DNA from: Ficedula albicollis
Lineage: Eukaryota; Chordata; Aves; Passeriformes; Muscicapidae
Length of the DNA: 64,000 nt
NCBI RefSeq assembly: GCF_000247815.1
Contig: NC_021674.1
Coordinates: 34,630,612-34,694,611 of the forward strand
Reading direction: 5' to 3'
A model generated the notes under the pieces. It made no database searches. It was not told the DNA's origin and saw only the letters and a program-made list of their open reading frames with translations. Positions 24,151 through 36,936 of this stretch are shown piece after piece; position 1 is the stretch's first letter; every line of letters begins with the position of its first letter. Made by a program: the position numbers and the translations under genes.

Positions 24151-27100
24151 TATTTAAAGGACCATTTATTAAGAGATTTCTACAGTTCTCCTCTGAATAA
24201 GGTAGTCTGGCAGTCTCACTGGCAAACTCAGGTCTGCCATCTCTGCCACTCAGAACCTCGCTTATGAAGATGCTTCATTTAGTGCTCATTTTTCTACCAA
24301 GATATCACCCCTTCCAGCTTTATACAGCAATACCTTCCTGGCTATCTTATGAAACAAATAAGGAAATGCTTGCAGAAAATTATGTGGCTACATTTCAAAA
24401 CAATTTGACTAATGAGGAATTCTTTTCTGCTTGGAAAAAGAGGAGAGGGAGAGGAGGATTTTCATCTTTCTCAGAGACACCTGACCACCAGCAGAGCAAA
24501 TCAGGATTTACCCTGTCAACATATTGAACTGGCTCTGTGTCTGCAAAGAAGCTGATGCGTGATGCCTCTGTTCTACCTCCTTCTTCACTCATTGTTAGAG
24601 ATTTAATGAGTGTCTTCATATTCTATGATAAGCCCTTCCTACTCTGCAAGTTCTACTTGAAACTGAAATAATGCCAGAGAATCTTTAAGAAGTATGCTAT
24701 ATTTTTCAAGGTGTATCCAACGTATTTCAAGGTACCAAAATCATCTTTGATCTAGGTTTACATCAAATGGTAATGCAAAAGTTATTCATTGTGTTTGTGT
24801 TGTTTCTATTTCCATTTCATTTCGCAAGTCTGGACACTTGCTTTTGATGTCAAAATGAAAATGAATTTAAGAAAAATACCAGGGGAAAAAAGCATCGATC
24901 TGCTGTTAAACTGAAACCTTCTAGAAGACACATTAAAATCAGGAGAAAGAGTCTTGCTGATTTCTCTACACGGATGGTAAGTTAAGTTTTCTGGCAATTC
25001 AGGTAGTAGTAATTGGGTAGTAATAAGGTAACTTAGAAAATCCTTCAATATGGGATGCTAATTGTGTCTGATACATTGTGGTTTTGAAAACATTAAGTTC
25101 ACATGCAGCAAACAGTTCAGACATTATTTTCTTGAATATATTTTCTTTTGTGTTTGTTTTTAAGACACTTTTTTAATGAAAGGGTAATGTGGAGGTGGAT
25201 GTGGAAGAAGATGTGAAGGACTGAAAAGGTATCTTATTGTCAGATCTTAAAGTATTTACCACAGGAGCAAAGAAACTGCACCCTGATATATCAGGAAAAA
25301 TATGTACCAATGAACACATTTCAGGTAATGGATGCTTGCTATACAACTAAAACTGTGCATGCTGTGAATATACAAAGAATAGATCTGCTCTTGAGCTGAA
25401 CTCAAGATGTGGGCTCACTGTCAAAAAAAAAGAGGAGTGAAACACTCTGCTTCTTCCTTCAAACTTGGTAGTTCTCTGGAAGCTCATACTGTGATAGGCA
25501 AGATTAGCTCTCATTGACATCAGCAAAATCTCTAGTAACAGATACCAAAAATTAATTAAAAATCCCACCAAACTCAAAAGTGTCTTGTATCTCCTCTGCT
25601 GTATCTAGTCTTAAACCATCTTTATAATTCAACATCAGATTCTGCCTTTTCAACTGTCTTCAAAGGAAAATAAAGATGAATGATTGCTTTAATCCTTGGT
25701 TTTGCTTCTGCTCCCTGCAGTGTCTTCCCTGGGGAGGTTAGCTGCATGGATGGAGAAGTGATGTTTTCAGTGGAGGCTATTGTGAAAGTAAATTAAACCC
25801 CTAATTGTGCTTTCAGTTTTTGTACTGTGCTGTTCAAATCTATCCCATCAGCCCTAAACACAAATCTAGAAACATCATTTCTGTCCTTAGGTAATGTTAC
25901 AGAATATAACAAATCTAGCAAATTCTCAAGGAAGTGTCCAGTCTGGTCAGAAAGAAATGTCACTACGAGGAATTTCCAATGGCTGCATGATCATTGGGCT
26001 TGTGAGAAATTAATGTGCTCTAAGAAGAATTTTTCCATTACCAAAACATCCTACCAAAGCATTATTGTAATGTCTGAATGTTTTACAGGTGAATCTTTCC
26101 CTAATTTTATCCTGTGACAGAAATCTACTTAAAAATGCAATGATAATTTGTGAAAAAAACCTTGTGTATTCCATTAGGGTTCCTCTGGTATTTTTAAAGA
26201 AGAATAGGGACTAGGAGGGCAAGTAGCTTCAGAAAGCTGATGGAGGTCCAGGACATAAGGCCAACACAGCCAGCTTAACTCTGTGAGTGGCAATTTCCAG
26301 AGGAAGAAAAATAAGAAACGCCAGATGTACTTCTGTAGCAAGTGCTTCACAGTGGCTGCTGAGAGCATGTGTGTGTTATTTGTGGTGCTACATTATGTAT
26401 GGTAGAGCTCTCTCTGGTCTGGTACTGTTTTAACAACTGATTAGTGCTTAGGTCTGTGTATTCATATCTTTAACACTCAGGCTCCAGGGCTTTGGTCACT
26501 GTCTGCCAGAAAGATGACATGAATGTCTGTTGTACAGAGCAAAATAGCTCAAATACAGAATTCAACATTCAAATGAAAGTATGTTTCACAATATACAGAA
26601 AAATGTGTTTTCACATGTGCAAGTATTTGGTTTGTCCTGGTGAAAACCTATCCCTGTAATGCAAGTGTTAAGTCTACTCTTAGCCCAGAATACCTCATAT
26701 CTTGCAAGGGAAACAAGATTTCTTCGTGCTCCATGCCTGTCAGGTTTCTTGATATCCATCCAGCAGGCAAGAAGTCCACAGTTTGATTTTCCTTTCCTTT
26801 TTCCACTTTCTTTGTTCTTCTGGACACTGTCTGTTAATGAAAATAGAAAGGCTCTGTTTTCAACAGCCAGTGAAGCTGATCACATCCAAGCCTGGCCCTG
26901 TGCAGCCTTGAGATGGTTCTAGTCCTAGCAGGTGAAAATGAGAGCAAAGGAGAGAGAGCTGCCTTGTACTCCATCTCCATCAGTAATTCCTGCCAGGGCT
27001 GCTTCATCTGCAGTTGGTAACCCCATCACATATTAGCTACACAGCAATTTCTTCTGATCTAACGCACATAAAGCCCTTGAGCACAGTAGAGCTGATTCCT

Positions 27101-29868
27101 CCTCTTTTCAGAGAAAACTATCATTGCCTATTTGCCTCCATGATCCCTGTATGATTACTGTGCTTCATTACTGATTTTACAGTTGGAGTTCCAAAAGGAA
27201 AGCCTCTTAACAAATCTTAATCTAATGAATCATTCAAGTCATCTATCCAGTTGGCTGTTGGCTGGCCATTTTTCACAGTCATACTTTATATATTAAGATA
27301 TTTTGGTCTTCCAATCATAAAAGGTTGCTAAACAATGTATTGTATTTACCCCAGAGTAATGGGATACTGCTCGAAAATATTCCCTTAGCTAAAAATCTTC
27401 TTGTTTTTAAGAAAGTATAAGAAATAAACAAACATAAAACCTCCCTTCTTGTCTCATAACAAAAATTATATTTGATGGTCTATGATTTATTCTTTCAACA
27501 AAGATCCTTTCCATTCCTTTATTTATGTGTTATTTTTGATCTAATACCTATAAAAGAATTTTTTTCCCCAGACTAGAATGTATTTGCAGGTTAGAAAAAA
27601 GCCTCTTTCTTTATCTTCCTTTCTTCTTCCTCCTTTTCTCTTAAGCATGCATTGTGGAAAGCAAAATTTCTCTGATATTATATTTTATCATGCAGAACCA
27701 AGCAACATGATCCAGCTTCTCAGATACTTAAATGACTAATACACAGTTATTCTTCAGATCATTAGAAATGCAGTATATCCTCCCATATTGATGTCTGATT
27801 TTTAAATCCTGCAGTACCTCTGGACATAGCCTTGTTGAGCAGTGGGGTCATAAACTGTTTAGAAGAATCAGATCCAGTGGTACATTGAAATCCATTTTTC
27901 CATGTTATTCTGGGGAATTTTTTCTTCATTTTCATTATGTTGTCTTTAGTCTCTGTCATCCTCTGAGATGCTGTATATCCACTTAGGAAGCACAGGGACT
28001 TTTCCTTTTGAGCAATTATTTTCAAATATTTATCAGTGATGAGCAAGAAAGTAGTAAAACAAATACAGTTACTAAAAAAAAAGGAAAAAAAAAAGAATTA
28101 TAAAGAATTAATAAAAAAGTTCTCTCTGCCTTGCTAGGCTGCAGTGAATTTTGTGGAAGCATGTTGTCTTTTAAAGAGCACCGGCTTCAGGTGTCATTCT
28201 ATCTCTTCATTTCCATCACACCTGAGAGCAGCAAGAATGACAGTAAAATAAAACAAAGGACCCATTTGTCATGGTCTCCACTCATAGCAGCACATCCCTG
28301 CCCCCTTTGTGAAGCAGTAGGGGATGGTGTGATGCAGGGAGCCACACAGCTGGGAAAGCACACTTGTCAAGCTTGGCAACAGGAGGTACAGGAGGTACAT
28401 CTGCCATGTCTCTGGTCTTGTGAAGCTTCTTGAGGCATTTAAAACAATTTTAAATGTAATTTTGGAGCTACCTGGAAAAAAACCCCATAGCTTTCCTGAT
28501 TGAATGATGGTGTAGTAAGTAAGGAAAAAGCGATATTTGACATTTTTCCACCAAACTTTTCTATATGGGAGGAGCTTTATTTTCCAATTTTCTTAAACCA
28601 AAACATTTTATACAGCTTCAGTCTGATGAGGCCTTATGCTATAGGTGAGCCTGAAGTGCAACCTATGTATCAAGGTCACAGGAATTAACATTTGGGGTCA
28701 ACTCTAAAGCTTCAGGTACCCCAGGACTTAATGACAGTGTTCCAATGGGGAAGGAACATGCTATATTAAAGTGTTGAGTCCCAGATATGGTACATAGGTT
28801 ATAACTAAAATGTAAAATTTAGACTCAGATTGCCCTGTGATTAATAATTGGCTGTCCTTATCCAAATATCTGTCTCTGTACTCATCCCAAGTTCTGCTCC
28901 AGAAGATTTGACTGTGGTATTTCTTTTATCCAAGGGCATTTTCCTCCCCAGTTTTTAAACTGGTGTGTAGCTTGGAATGGAGAAGACAATGAGCTTTATT
29001 CTTTGCAAAGAATAGTTATGACTGCAGCCCATGCACTCTGTGGTTTCCTTTCCATCTGCTTTGTGGCCAGGGAAAGATGAAGCCATGAAACTGTGGAGCA
29101 GTTAATGTGCACAATCTCTGTATATCTCATAAGCCTCAGAGGGATTATACCACCCATTGTATCTCCAGGCAATGAACCATCCTTCCTATTGATTATATCC
29201 AGAAAACACAACCTGAAAGTAAAAAAACAAAAATGGAAAGATAGCCAGCAAAACAAATACTTTCCAAATTCACTTTTTTTTTTTCAGAGTAAGTTGAGAA
29301 TCACTTTCTATTCTGTTTCATGAGTAAAAATCTACTCCCCCAGTGAATCCTTATCCCCCAAAATGGAGTTTCTTTGTTTTATTTATGTGACTGAGAAAAC
29401 AAGCTGGACCTCTCTGACTGGAGGTTACTTTATAATTCAATGGAGTTGTGGATTCCCCTGGGACAGGGCAGTTGATTGCCTGAATTAGATTTACAGAGGC
29501 AAAGAGAATTTGAAAATTGATTATGACCTAAGCCTGTAACAGATTTTGCTCTCTGTTGTTTCCTTTTCTATTTGCACAATTCTGAAATGATTAAAAGTAC
29601 TCATACACAGTTTACAATATTGTCTGGCTTCAAACCTGTAGTGAAATAAATTAATCTTGTTTTTCCTTTAATGCATATTGAAATATTGTTTCTTTTTTTA
29701 TTAATTAGAATACTTTTCTTGTCCAAATGGTTTTCTGAAGTTCTAGAGTTTTAACTAGATAATTAGAATTAAAATTAATATTTTTCGAGAGTTCTACAAC
29801 TTTGTTTCCCAAGGATCATACATGGCAATTTTTTCTGTGTGTGTGGACTTGAAATTGGGATGGACAGG
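24151..29868. other. Unassigned unique DNA, no gene seen
   Basis: About 5.7 kb without a recognisable gene or mobile element. Minor features are an A-rich stretch at about 28072-28120 and GGAGGTACA repeated twice near 28382. The longest frames (100 codons at 28131-28433, 96 at 25827-26117) have no known domain. Confidence 0.6.
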
Positions 29869-29964
29869 AACCAAAACTAACAACAAATAACAAACACACA
29901 ACCCAAAAACAAACACAAAACAACAACAAGAACAACAAAAAACAACCAAAAACCCCAACAAATA
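29869..29964. repeat. (AAC)-rich low-complexity tract
   Basis: The plus strand is almost only A and C, with AAC, AAAC and AACAAC steps and no clean period. Its imperfection suggests an old decayed microsatellite. Confidence 0.9.
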
Positions 29965-32900
29965 TTGAAGCTACTAAATTTGTTATAGTAGTGAGATCCT
30001 AAAACTGCTCAAGCTCTGTCTAAGGAAAGGCACAAAGCGGAAGCTACATCTGTGAGAAGTCTTTCCTATTACCCTAAACACTGGTGCAGTCACAATATCA
30101 CCAACCACCAGGAAATCCCAATGGTCTATGTAATTTTTTCTATTCATGGAGCTTTGAATTTCTCTCTTAGGCTTGCTTACAGAATGTGTCTGCTTGTAGA
30201 TCTTTCCAGTATAAAACTCATGCCCCAAAAAGTCAGATTGTGCCAGTTATCCTCACAGCTCAATGCAATCCATTGCAAAAATGACTCATGGGACATTACA
30301 GCAGTACTGTGAGTAGGTTAAAGCGAAGCTGGAGAGCCCTGCTCCACTGAGCTCTATGGCAAAACTCCCTCTTGCATTAATCGTGCCATAATTTTGTCCC
30401 CAGAGAGTGAAGGGTAGAATTTCAGTGAACATTTGCAGATTAGCCTGTAATCCCCTCTGAGGGAATGGAACTGATTGCTGCTACAGTGCATGTTTTTAAA
30501 TTAAGCCACTTGTGCTAAAGAGAAGGCAAGGCATAGGACCATCCCAGTGTAAAGCATAAAAGCCAGATTTTATTGCTAGTTTTAATAAGAAGTCAGAATG
30601 AATCTGGAGGAACTGCTCTTCAGTATAACAGGGACCAGCCACAGGATCACTCTGATCATTCTTACATTAATGTTGCACTTAATGAGCAAGATGATTGTAC
30701 TGGGTTGTGCAACGCAGAAAAACCTGCCAGCCTCTTGTTGGGGAAGCAAAACAGAATGTGTGAAAATTACAGAGCAATTACCAGCACTTTAATTACAAGT
30801 ATAAGATATTTTCAGCAGCTGATGGCAAATTCTGTTGTGAGTTATGTGTAACAAGTGCAAGCATCTTTTGGATTACCTGGTAATGTGGAGAAGGAATGAA
30901 ATGCATTAAGACTGTGATTAATTAATTGTCTTTGAATGGGATGAACTGCTCATTTAAAATTAAAACCTCCTTTCAAGAAAAAGGGACAAATGGTCACAAG
31001 TGAATTGCACTGTACTCAGCAGGTGTTAACAACATTAGCAGAGGTCAAGAGAAAAAGTTGTGGATGGCTCCAGCCCATTAGCCAGAGAATGGGTGGATAG
31101 AAATCATCATAGAAAGAGAGATACACTATTTTAATTATCCCCAGTAAAAGAGAATATGTATGGCCATGAAAAAATATAATGAATAAATTAAGCTGCATGT
31201 CCCTTAAAATCTCTGACTTACATGTGTTTATAAAATATACAGATATGGTGGCCATCTCATGAGAAAATTGCAACTTAAGGGATGCTCTACCATTCTGACC
31301 AACATCTTGCTGCTGCATGTAACTAAACTAAATAATTTCTTTCACAATCTGCTCAAATGTCATCTTAAAATTTTAAAGTTATGGTCTTGTTCCCTGTGCA
31401 CACGGAAAAGCTATTTCAAGGCAGCTGGGTTCAGGCAGGACTGCTCCAATATTCAGAAAGTTCCCAGAATCACCGTATTCATGGGCCTTTGGCAGCCATT
31501 TGTTGAACAGCAGTTTTAGGCTTAAATTATTCCTGAATTTTTCCTACATTCTTCTCTCATCCTTAATTTTGGTAACAAAATAACCCATATATCTCAATTT
31601 TATACATGCCTTTATCCACTTTTCTCCTTACAACCTCTATGGTTTTTTCTGTTTCTTGTGCTGCTCACCTTTCTAAGACTTTTGCCTCTGTCAGTCCCAT
31701 TGTGGTTAGAGACAGGAAATTTTTTCATGCCTGAAGCTGTGGAGTTCCTGGGCTACTCAGAAAACACAGGCTAAAGCAAACTTTGTAAACTGCTGCTAAA
31801 CCACACCTTCAAGCAACAGCTAAACAAGCTTCTAAGCAAAGGAAAACAAAACCATTTACTTTTCCCAAGGAGCAAGGGCGGTTCCTTTCTAAGCAAAATG
31901 TCCTATCCATACTCTTCTGTTCATTGTTTCCAGGGTTTCAGAGAGCTACTGTGTCTCTGAGCATTTGGTATGAATTTCACTACAGGTAGTCTTTCAGAAA
32001 TATTTTGGAAAGTCTGCCTTGGTAAACAGGCTTCAAACTTTTGCAATATTTATCGATGATTCTTTAAAGAATTATTGATGTTATTTGATGCCTTGCTATT
32101 AATCAGGAGAGTTCACAGAACGGTTGCTACAAAGTAATTTTAAATTTTCAGTTTCTATAATTAGAAATAATCTAATCTTTATTCACAATCTGCATTAAAA
32201 AATTACAGACAAATAAAGCCCAACCAAAAAAACCAGAATCATTTGGACAAGAGGTTTGATATTAGAACTTGAAATTCAAATAGTTTTTCAGTTATTTCTC
32301 TGTCAAAAAGGCCTTTTATTTTTCTTTTGACTCTGTCTCTATTCACGTTTCTTCAATGAACCCAATGTAGGAAAATATAGAAGAAAAAATAATTAAAAAT
32401 TTAAATTTAATTTCTCAAACATCTAGTTTAGGTACGCTGTGCCTTATGTGATATTTGATTACTTCCTGATTGATTGTTAAAAAACAAATTTATTAACTTT
32501 GAATATTAAACCTATTATGGCAGTATGCAAATTTGAGAAAGTAGATAAGGCCAGGACATGATATACACATATAAACTTTTTGTCTAACCATGTTCTTATA
32601 TTGACAAGAGTATATTTGCTTATTGTTTCAAGCTCTACTTACTTATATAATTTAATTTGAAAAGTGAATGTTCCCACTAGTATTTGTTCAGGTATATATT
32701 GCTACAGAAAGATGGGGGCTCCCATGGTAAGTGTTAAAATTAAATCCAGCCACTTTAAACCTGTAGGATAAATTCTGAAGAAATTAATCACTAAACTCAG
32801 GGGACTGACTATTACATTAGATACAGGAACCAGATGAAAACAGTCAGTTTAGTTAAAAATGTGGCACTTAAAAATGTCAACTCCTCCTTCTATCTGTGCA

Positions 32901-35299
32901 TCTCTGCTGGTGCCAGGATACAGATGATTTCACTTGAAGTGTTTTGAACCACAAAGTACAAGACTGAGCCCTTAACACTGATTAGGGATCTTCTATTAGA
33001 CACCTATTCTTAGGATTTTTCTAAAGGCAAAAGACAAAAGGACTACTTTAATGATAACTGTGTGCCTTAACTACCTTATAATTCTGTGGTAGCAATTTAA
33101 TACTTATTGCTTCTATCTGCAGTTGGAAAATGTGCTGCCTGGGGCCCATGGTTCATCCTAAACAGTACCAGCCCATCTAGCTGCCATTTCCCAATGTTCT
33201 CTGAATGACTATTTGTGCTTCATTAGGACTCAGAGCCCATCACTTTTTCTTATTAGCTGAGCCAGCTGATGACTATTGGCTGAAGAGTTTTAACTCCATC
33301 TGGTAAAACAGAGTTGACTTCTTTTTGAGTCAGTTGCTATATATATTGAGGACTTAATTCTGCTCTAGTTGCCTTTACTGGATGAAGAGGTATACAGGAG
33401 GAGAGAATTTGGCCTTGAAAACAAAATAAGTCCTTGGGGGGAAAGGCTGATGACTTGTTTAGCCTCGTATAGGGGAGTGGCAAGGTGCTACTACAACGTG
33501 CTTCTGTTCCTGTGACTCCTTAGCAGACCAGCCCATTTGCAACCAAGGAGAGTATAACCCCTGGCACTGCTGTGAGGTTGAGATTAAATATTGAGTAAAC
33601 ACAGTTTCAGGTTTCTGACTTCAAGGAAGCTGCAGAGGTGTAAATGAAAATAAGACTTGTTCTTCAAAACTCAGGAGGAGACTTGTAAAGAGGTATTGTC
33701 AACAAGATCTTGGCTTAAGTATTGGCAGAGTTGTCAAGATAATGTTCATCACCCATTCTTCGCCTGTCATTGCTCAACAGCAGAGTTATTTCAAGTGCTT
33801 TGTTACCTCCACTGCTCCTCTGAGATCATTATTTACATCTGTAGTAAACAGCACTTTGTGAGCCTCCACGGACTTCAGCTGGGCATCACTAAGAACCAAA
33901 CATGGCTGGTAGCACGAACTGTCAGCATGAACTCCTCACGTCCACGTGCTCCTATGCAAAATCTCTAACTCTATTTCAGACAGGGTGAGGCAGATGGAAG
34001 AGGTGCATGCAAGGTCTATTTTTCAAGAGACTCCTTTTTCCTTTGTATTTCCACATCAAATGCTCTTGTTCCCATGGCAGATGAAGACAGAGTCAGAAAG
34101 AAAAAATCATGGTTATTGTTCAGATTTTGATATAAAGATAATTCTACCCTCTTTGCTTATGATGTAAAACTACACAAAACTTTTGTTTTATTCCCCTAAA
34201 AGTACTAAAAAATTGGTATAAGATAACAAAGCATTTGGTAGGGAAAGGAAACAGGAATTCATACCAGTTCATCTGGATTTTTTACTTTCACTGCCCAGAG
34301 AGATGTGGGAAGAAAGCAGAAGTTTTTATGAGCTACTGAAATGGGAATTTTCACAACAGAGAAATATTTCCAGAAAACATGCCCCCTGAAAACTCTGAAC
34401 TTATAAAATTCATATGTCTTCCTCATTACCACCTGGATTCTGAAGATAAATAACGGCAGTGGAAAACTATGTGATCAAGCTTAAAATGAAGGTTTCTAGA
34501 AAAGTCTCATGCCATGTTTAAGGTATTAAGATTTATGCAACATTAGCAGGTCAGCTTCCTCCATTACTCTCTTGGACAAAACAAAATGGATCACATTTGA
34601 ATTTTGCCAGTCACTTTTTCCAAAGTTTTTGCTCCAAATGCATTTGAAATGAAAAAAAATAATCAGAGCTCTTGTCTATTCCAGTGACAAAATTCTTGAT
34701 TAAATAAAACCAACTCAATCAGATTTTGATAAAAGCACTTCCACATGCATGTTAACACTTTAATGACGGTATATAATTCCCCTCATGTTGTATTTATGTT
34801 TGCAAAATTTCCAAAACCACTGGCAAGACCACTTATTGTACTGTTATGTTGGTATCACTGACAGGACATGAGTGTCCTTCTGATGTGATTGAGATATGAT
34901 TTCTGCCAGATGTGATTTCATATGAAGTGTTTGTACAGAATCACAACTGTCCATATATTCTACAGCTACACAATTTCTAACTATCTATGTCAACAAAACC
35001 CACTTCATAATATAACTTTCAGGCAATTTTCAAGCTTAAGAAGAATTATTTTCTAGCATAAGCACTTAAGTGAATAATTTGTATGCAGTTAAAAACAGAT
35101 TCTCTGGAGGCAGACATGATTTACTCCTAAAGTAGAAGTTCAGAAACATTAGTGAGGAAAGATAGTGGTTTTTCTATAACTGCAATCCTGCTATGATACA
35201 AAAGTACTCCTCTGGGACAGGTTACAATTTAAACCCACAGATTTCTTGGTGCTTATCTTCATAAATTTCCTCTTTCTTTTTAATATATTCGGAAGACTA
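29965..35299. other. Unassigned unique DNA, no gene seen
   Basis: No gene or mobile element is seen in about 5.3 kb. The stretch 30500-30960 is complex and free of low-complexity runs, with TTAATTACAAG and ATTAATTAATTGTC. ATGCAAAT, the POU-factor octamer, occurs at 32525. These are possible regulatory words but occur by chance often enough that no element is called. Confidence 0.55.
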
Positions 35300-36117
35300 A
35301 ATTAAAAAAACAAGAAAAAAAAAAAAGGAGATGTTAGATAGGCATGATGATCCCTGCTAATTTAAAAGTGACATTTTGGCTTCTCCTGGATTAGTGTAAA
35401 ATGGATCCTGGCCTCATTAAGACTGAAACGGAATTTTTTAAAGTGGGAAAATATATTCTTTATAAAAATAAACTTGCCAGTTATACTCTAAATGTTTGTG
35501 TTACTTTGAAGTTTATACTAGTGTTAAAGATACACAAGAAAGATTTTGACCTGTTGGGACAAGTCCGGAGAAGAACCACTGTCACCCTGGAGAACAAAAG
35601 GCTCCAGGGAAGCCTTATTGCAGCTTTCCAGTACCTAAAAGGGACCTACAGGGGAGCTGGAGAAGGACTTTGTAGAATGTCATGTAGACTTAGATTAGGC
35701 TTTAGGAAGAAATTATTTACTGTGAGGATGGCAAGGCACTGACTGGAACAGGTTGCCCAGACAGAATGTGAACTCGTTACCCCTGAAAGTGTTCAAGATC
35801 AGGCTGGATGGGGCTCTGAATAACCTCATCTAGAGGAAAGTGTTCATGCCCATGGCAGGGGAGTTGAAACTAAATAGTATTTAAGGAACCTTCCAGCTCT
35901 AAATGATTCTGTGATTCCATTCTATAATATTCCATATACTTACACCGGATAATTTCATTAAAGACAATAAAATACTTCAAACGAGTGGGAGAACAAATGG
36001 TTAAGAGCTGTAAAGATATTCATGTTCTTGGTTGACACAAATCAGAGTGCAAACAATGACACCAGTGTAGCTTGGATGATTTTCCTTACAGTTAGATATC
36101 CCAGAGAATAACATTGG
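35300..36117. repeat. Large tandem duplication, copy 1 (818 bp)
   Basis: Starts AATTAAAAAAACAAG and ends AACATTGG. By eye it is identical to copy 2 except for the A run after ACAAG (12 against 13). It contains a decayed CR1 fragment. The two copies join directly with no spacer, and the junction shows no clear microhomology apart from the A-rich start. Confidence 0.97.
35530..35932 (+). mobile_element. CR1 fragment with internal deletion (copy 1)
   Basis: The frame 35401-35742 ends with HKKDFDLLGQVRRRT then LENKRLQGSLIAAFQYLKGT, which match the CR1 ORF2 C-terminus but with the segment between the two motifs missing. The DNA continues with TGGAACAGGTTGCCCAGA, CAGGCTGGATGGGGCTCTGA and CCCATGGCAGGGG, all CR1 3' UTR signatures, and ends in ATTCTGTGATTCCATTCT. 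The element is 5'-truncated and internally deleted. The ORF is not a host gene. Confidence 0.92.
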
Positions 36118-36936
36118 AATTAAAAAAACAAGAAAAAAAAAAAAAGGAGATGTTAGATAGGCATGATGATCCCTGCTAATTTAAAAGTGACATTTTGGCT
36201 TCTCCTGGATTAGTGTAAAATGGATCCTGGCCTCATTAAGACTGAAACGGAATTTTTTAAAGTGGGAAAATATATTCTTTATAAAAATAAACTTGCCAGT
36301 TATACTCTAAATGTTTGTGTTACTTTGAAGTTTATACTAGTGTTAAAGATACACAAGAAAGATTTTGACCTGTTGGGACAAGTCCGGAGAAGAACCACTG
36401 TCACCCTGGAGAACAAAAGGCTCCAGGGAAGCCTTATTGCAGCTTTCCAGTACCTAAAAGGGACCTACAGGGGAGCTGGAGAAGGACTTTGTAGAATGTC
36501 ATGTAGACTTAGATTAGGCTTTAGGAAGAAATTATTTACTGTGAGGATGGCAAGGCACTGACTGGAACAGGTTGCCCAGACAGAATGTGAACTCGTTACC
36601 CCTGAAAGTGTTCAAGATCAGGCTGGATGGGGCTCTGAATAACCTCATCTAGAGGAAAGTGTTCATGCCCATGGCAGGGGAGTTGAAACTAAATAGTATT
36701 TAAGGAACCTTCCAGCTCTAAATGATTCTGTGATTCCATTCTATAATATTCCATATACTTACACCGGATAATTTCATTAAAGACAATAAAATACTTCAAA
36801 CGAGTGGGAGAACAAATGGTTAAGAGCTGTAAAGATATTCATGTTCTTGGTTGACACAAATCAGAGTGCAAACAATGACACCAGTGTAGCTTGGATGATT
36901 TTCCTTACAGTTAGATATCCCAGAGAATAACATTGG
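36118..36936. repeat. Large tandem duplication, copy 2 (819 bp)
   Basis: Second copy of the 818-bp unit, with one more A in the early A run. Even the 113-codon open frame is identical between copies. Near-zero divergence means a very recent duplication, a copy-number variant, or two haplotypes joined in one contig. Confidence 0.97.
36349..36751 (+). mobile_element. CR1 fragment with internal deletion (copy 2)
   Basis: Same CR1 remnant as in copy 1, carried along by the duplication rather than inserted independently. The truncation, the internal deletion and the tail are shared exactly. The frame 36220-36561 repeats the same decayed ORF2 end. Confidence 0.92.

Noticed and set aside
26633..26660. 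TGTCCTGGTG as a second LTR start
   Set aside because: No matching CCAGGACA-type end or LTR-like body follows.
35401..36561. Two identical 113-codon ORFs as a duplicated gene
   Set aside because: The C-terminal half is decayed CR1 ORF2 with an internal deletion, and identity is explained by the recent DNA duplication.
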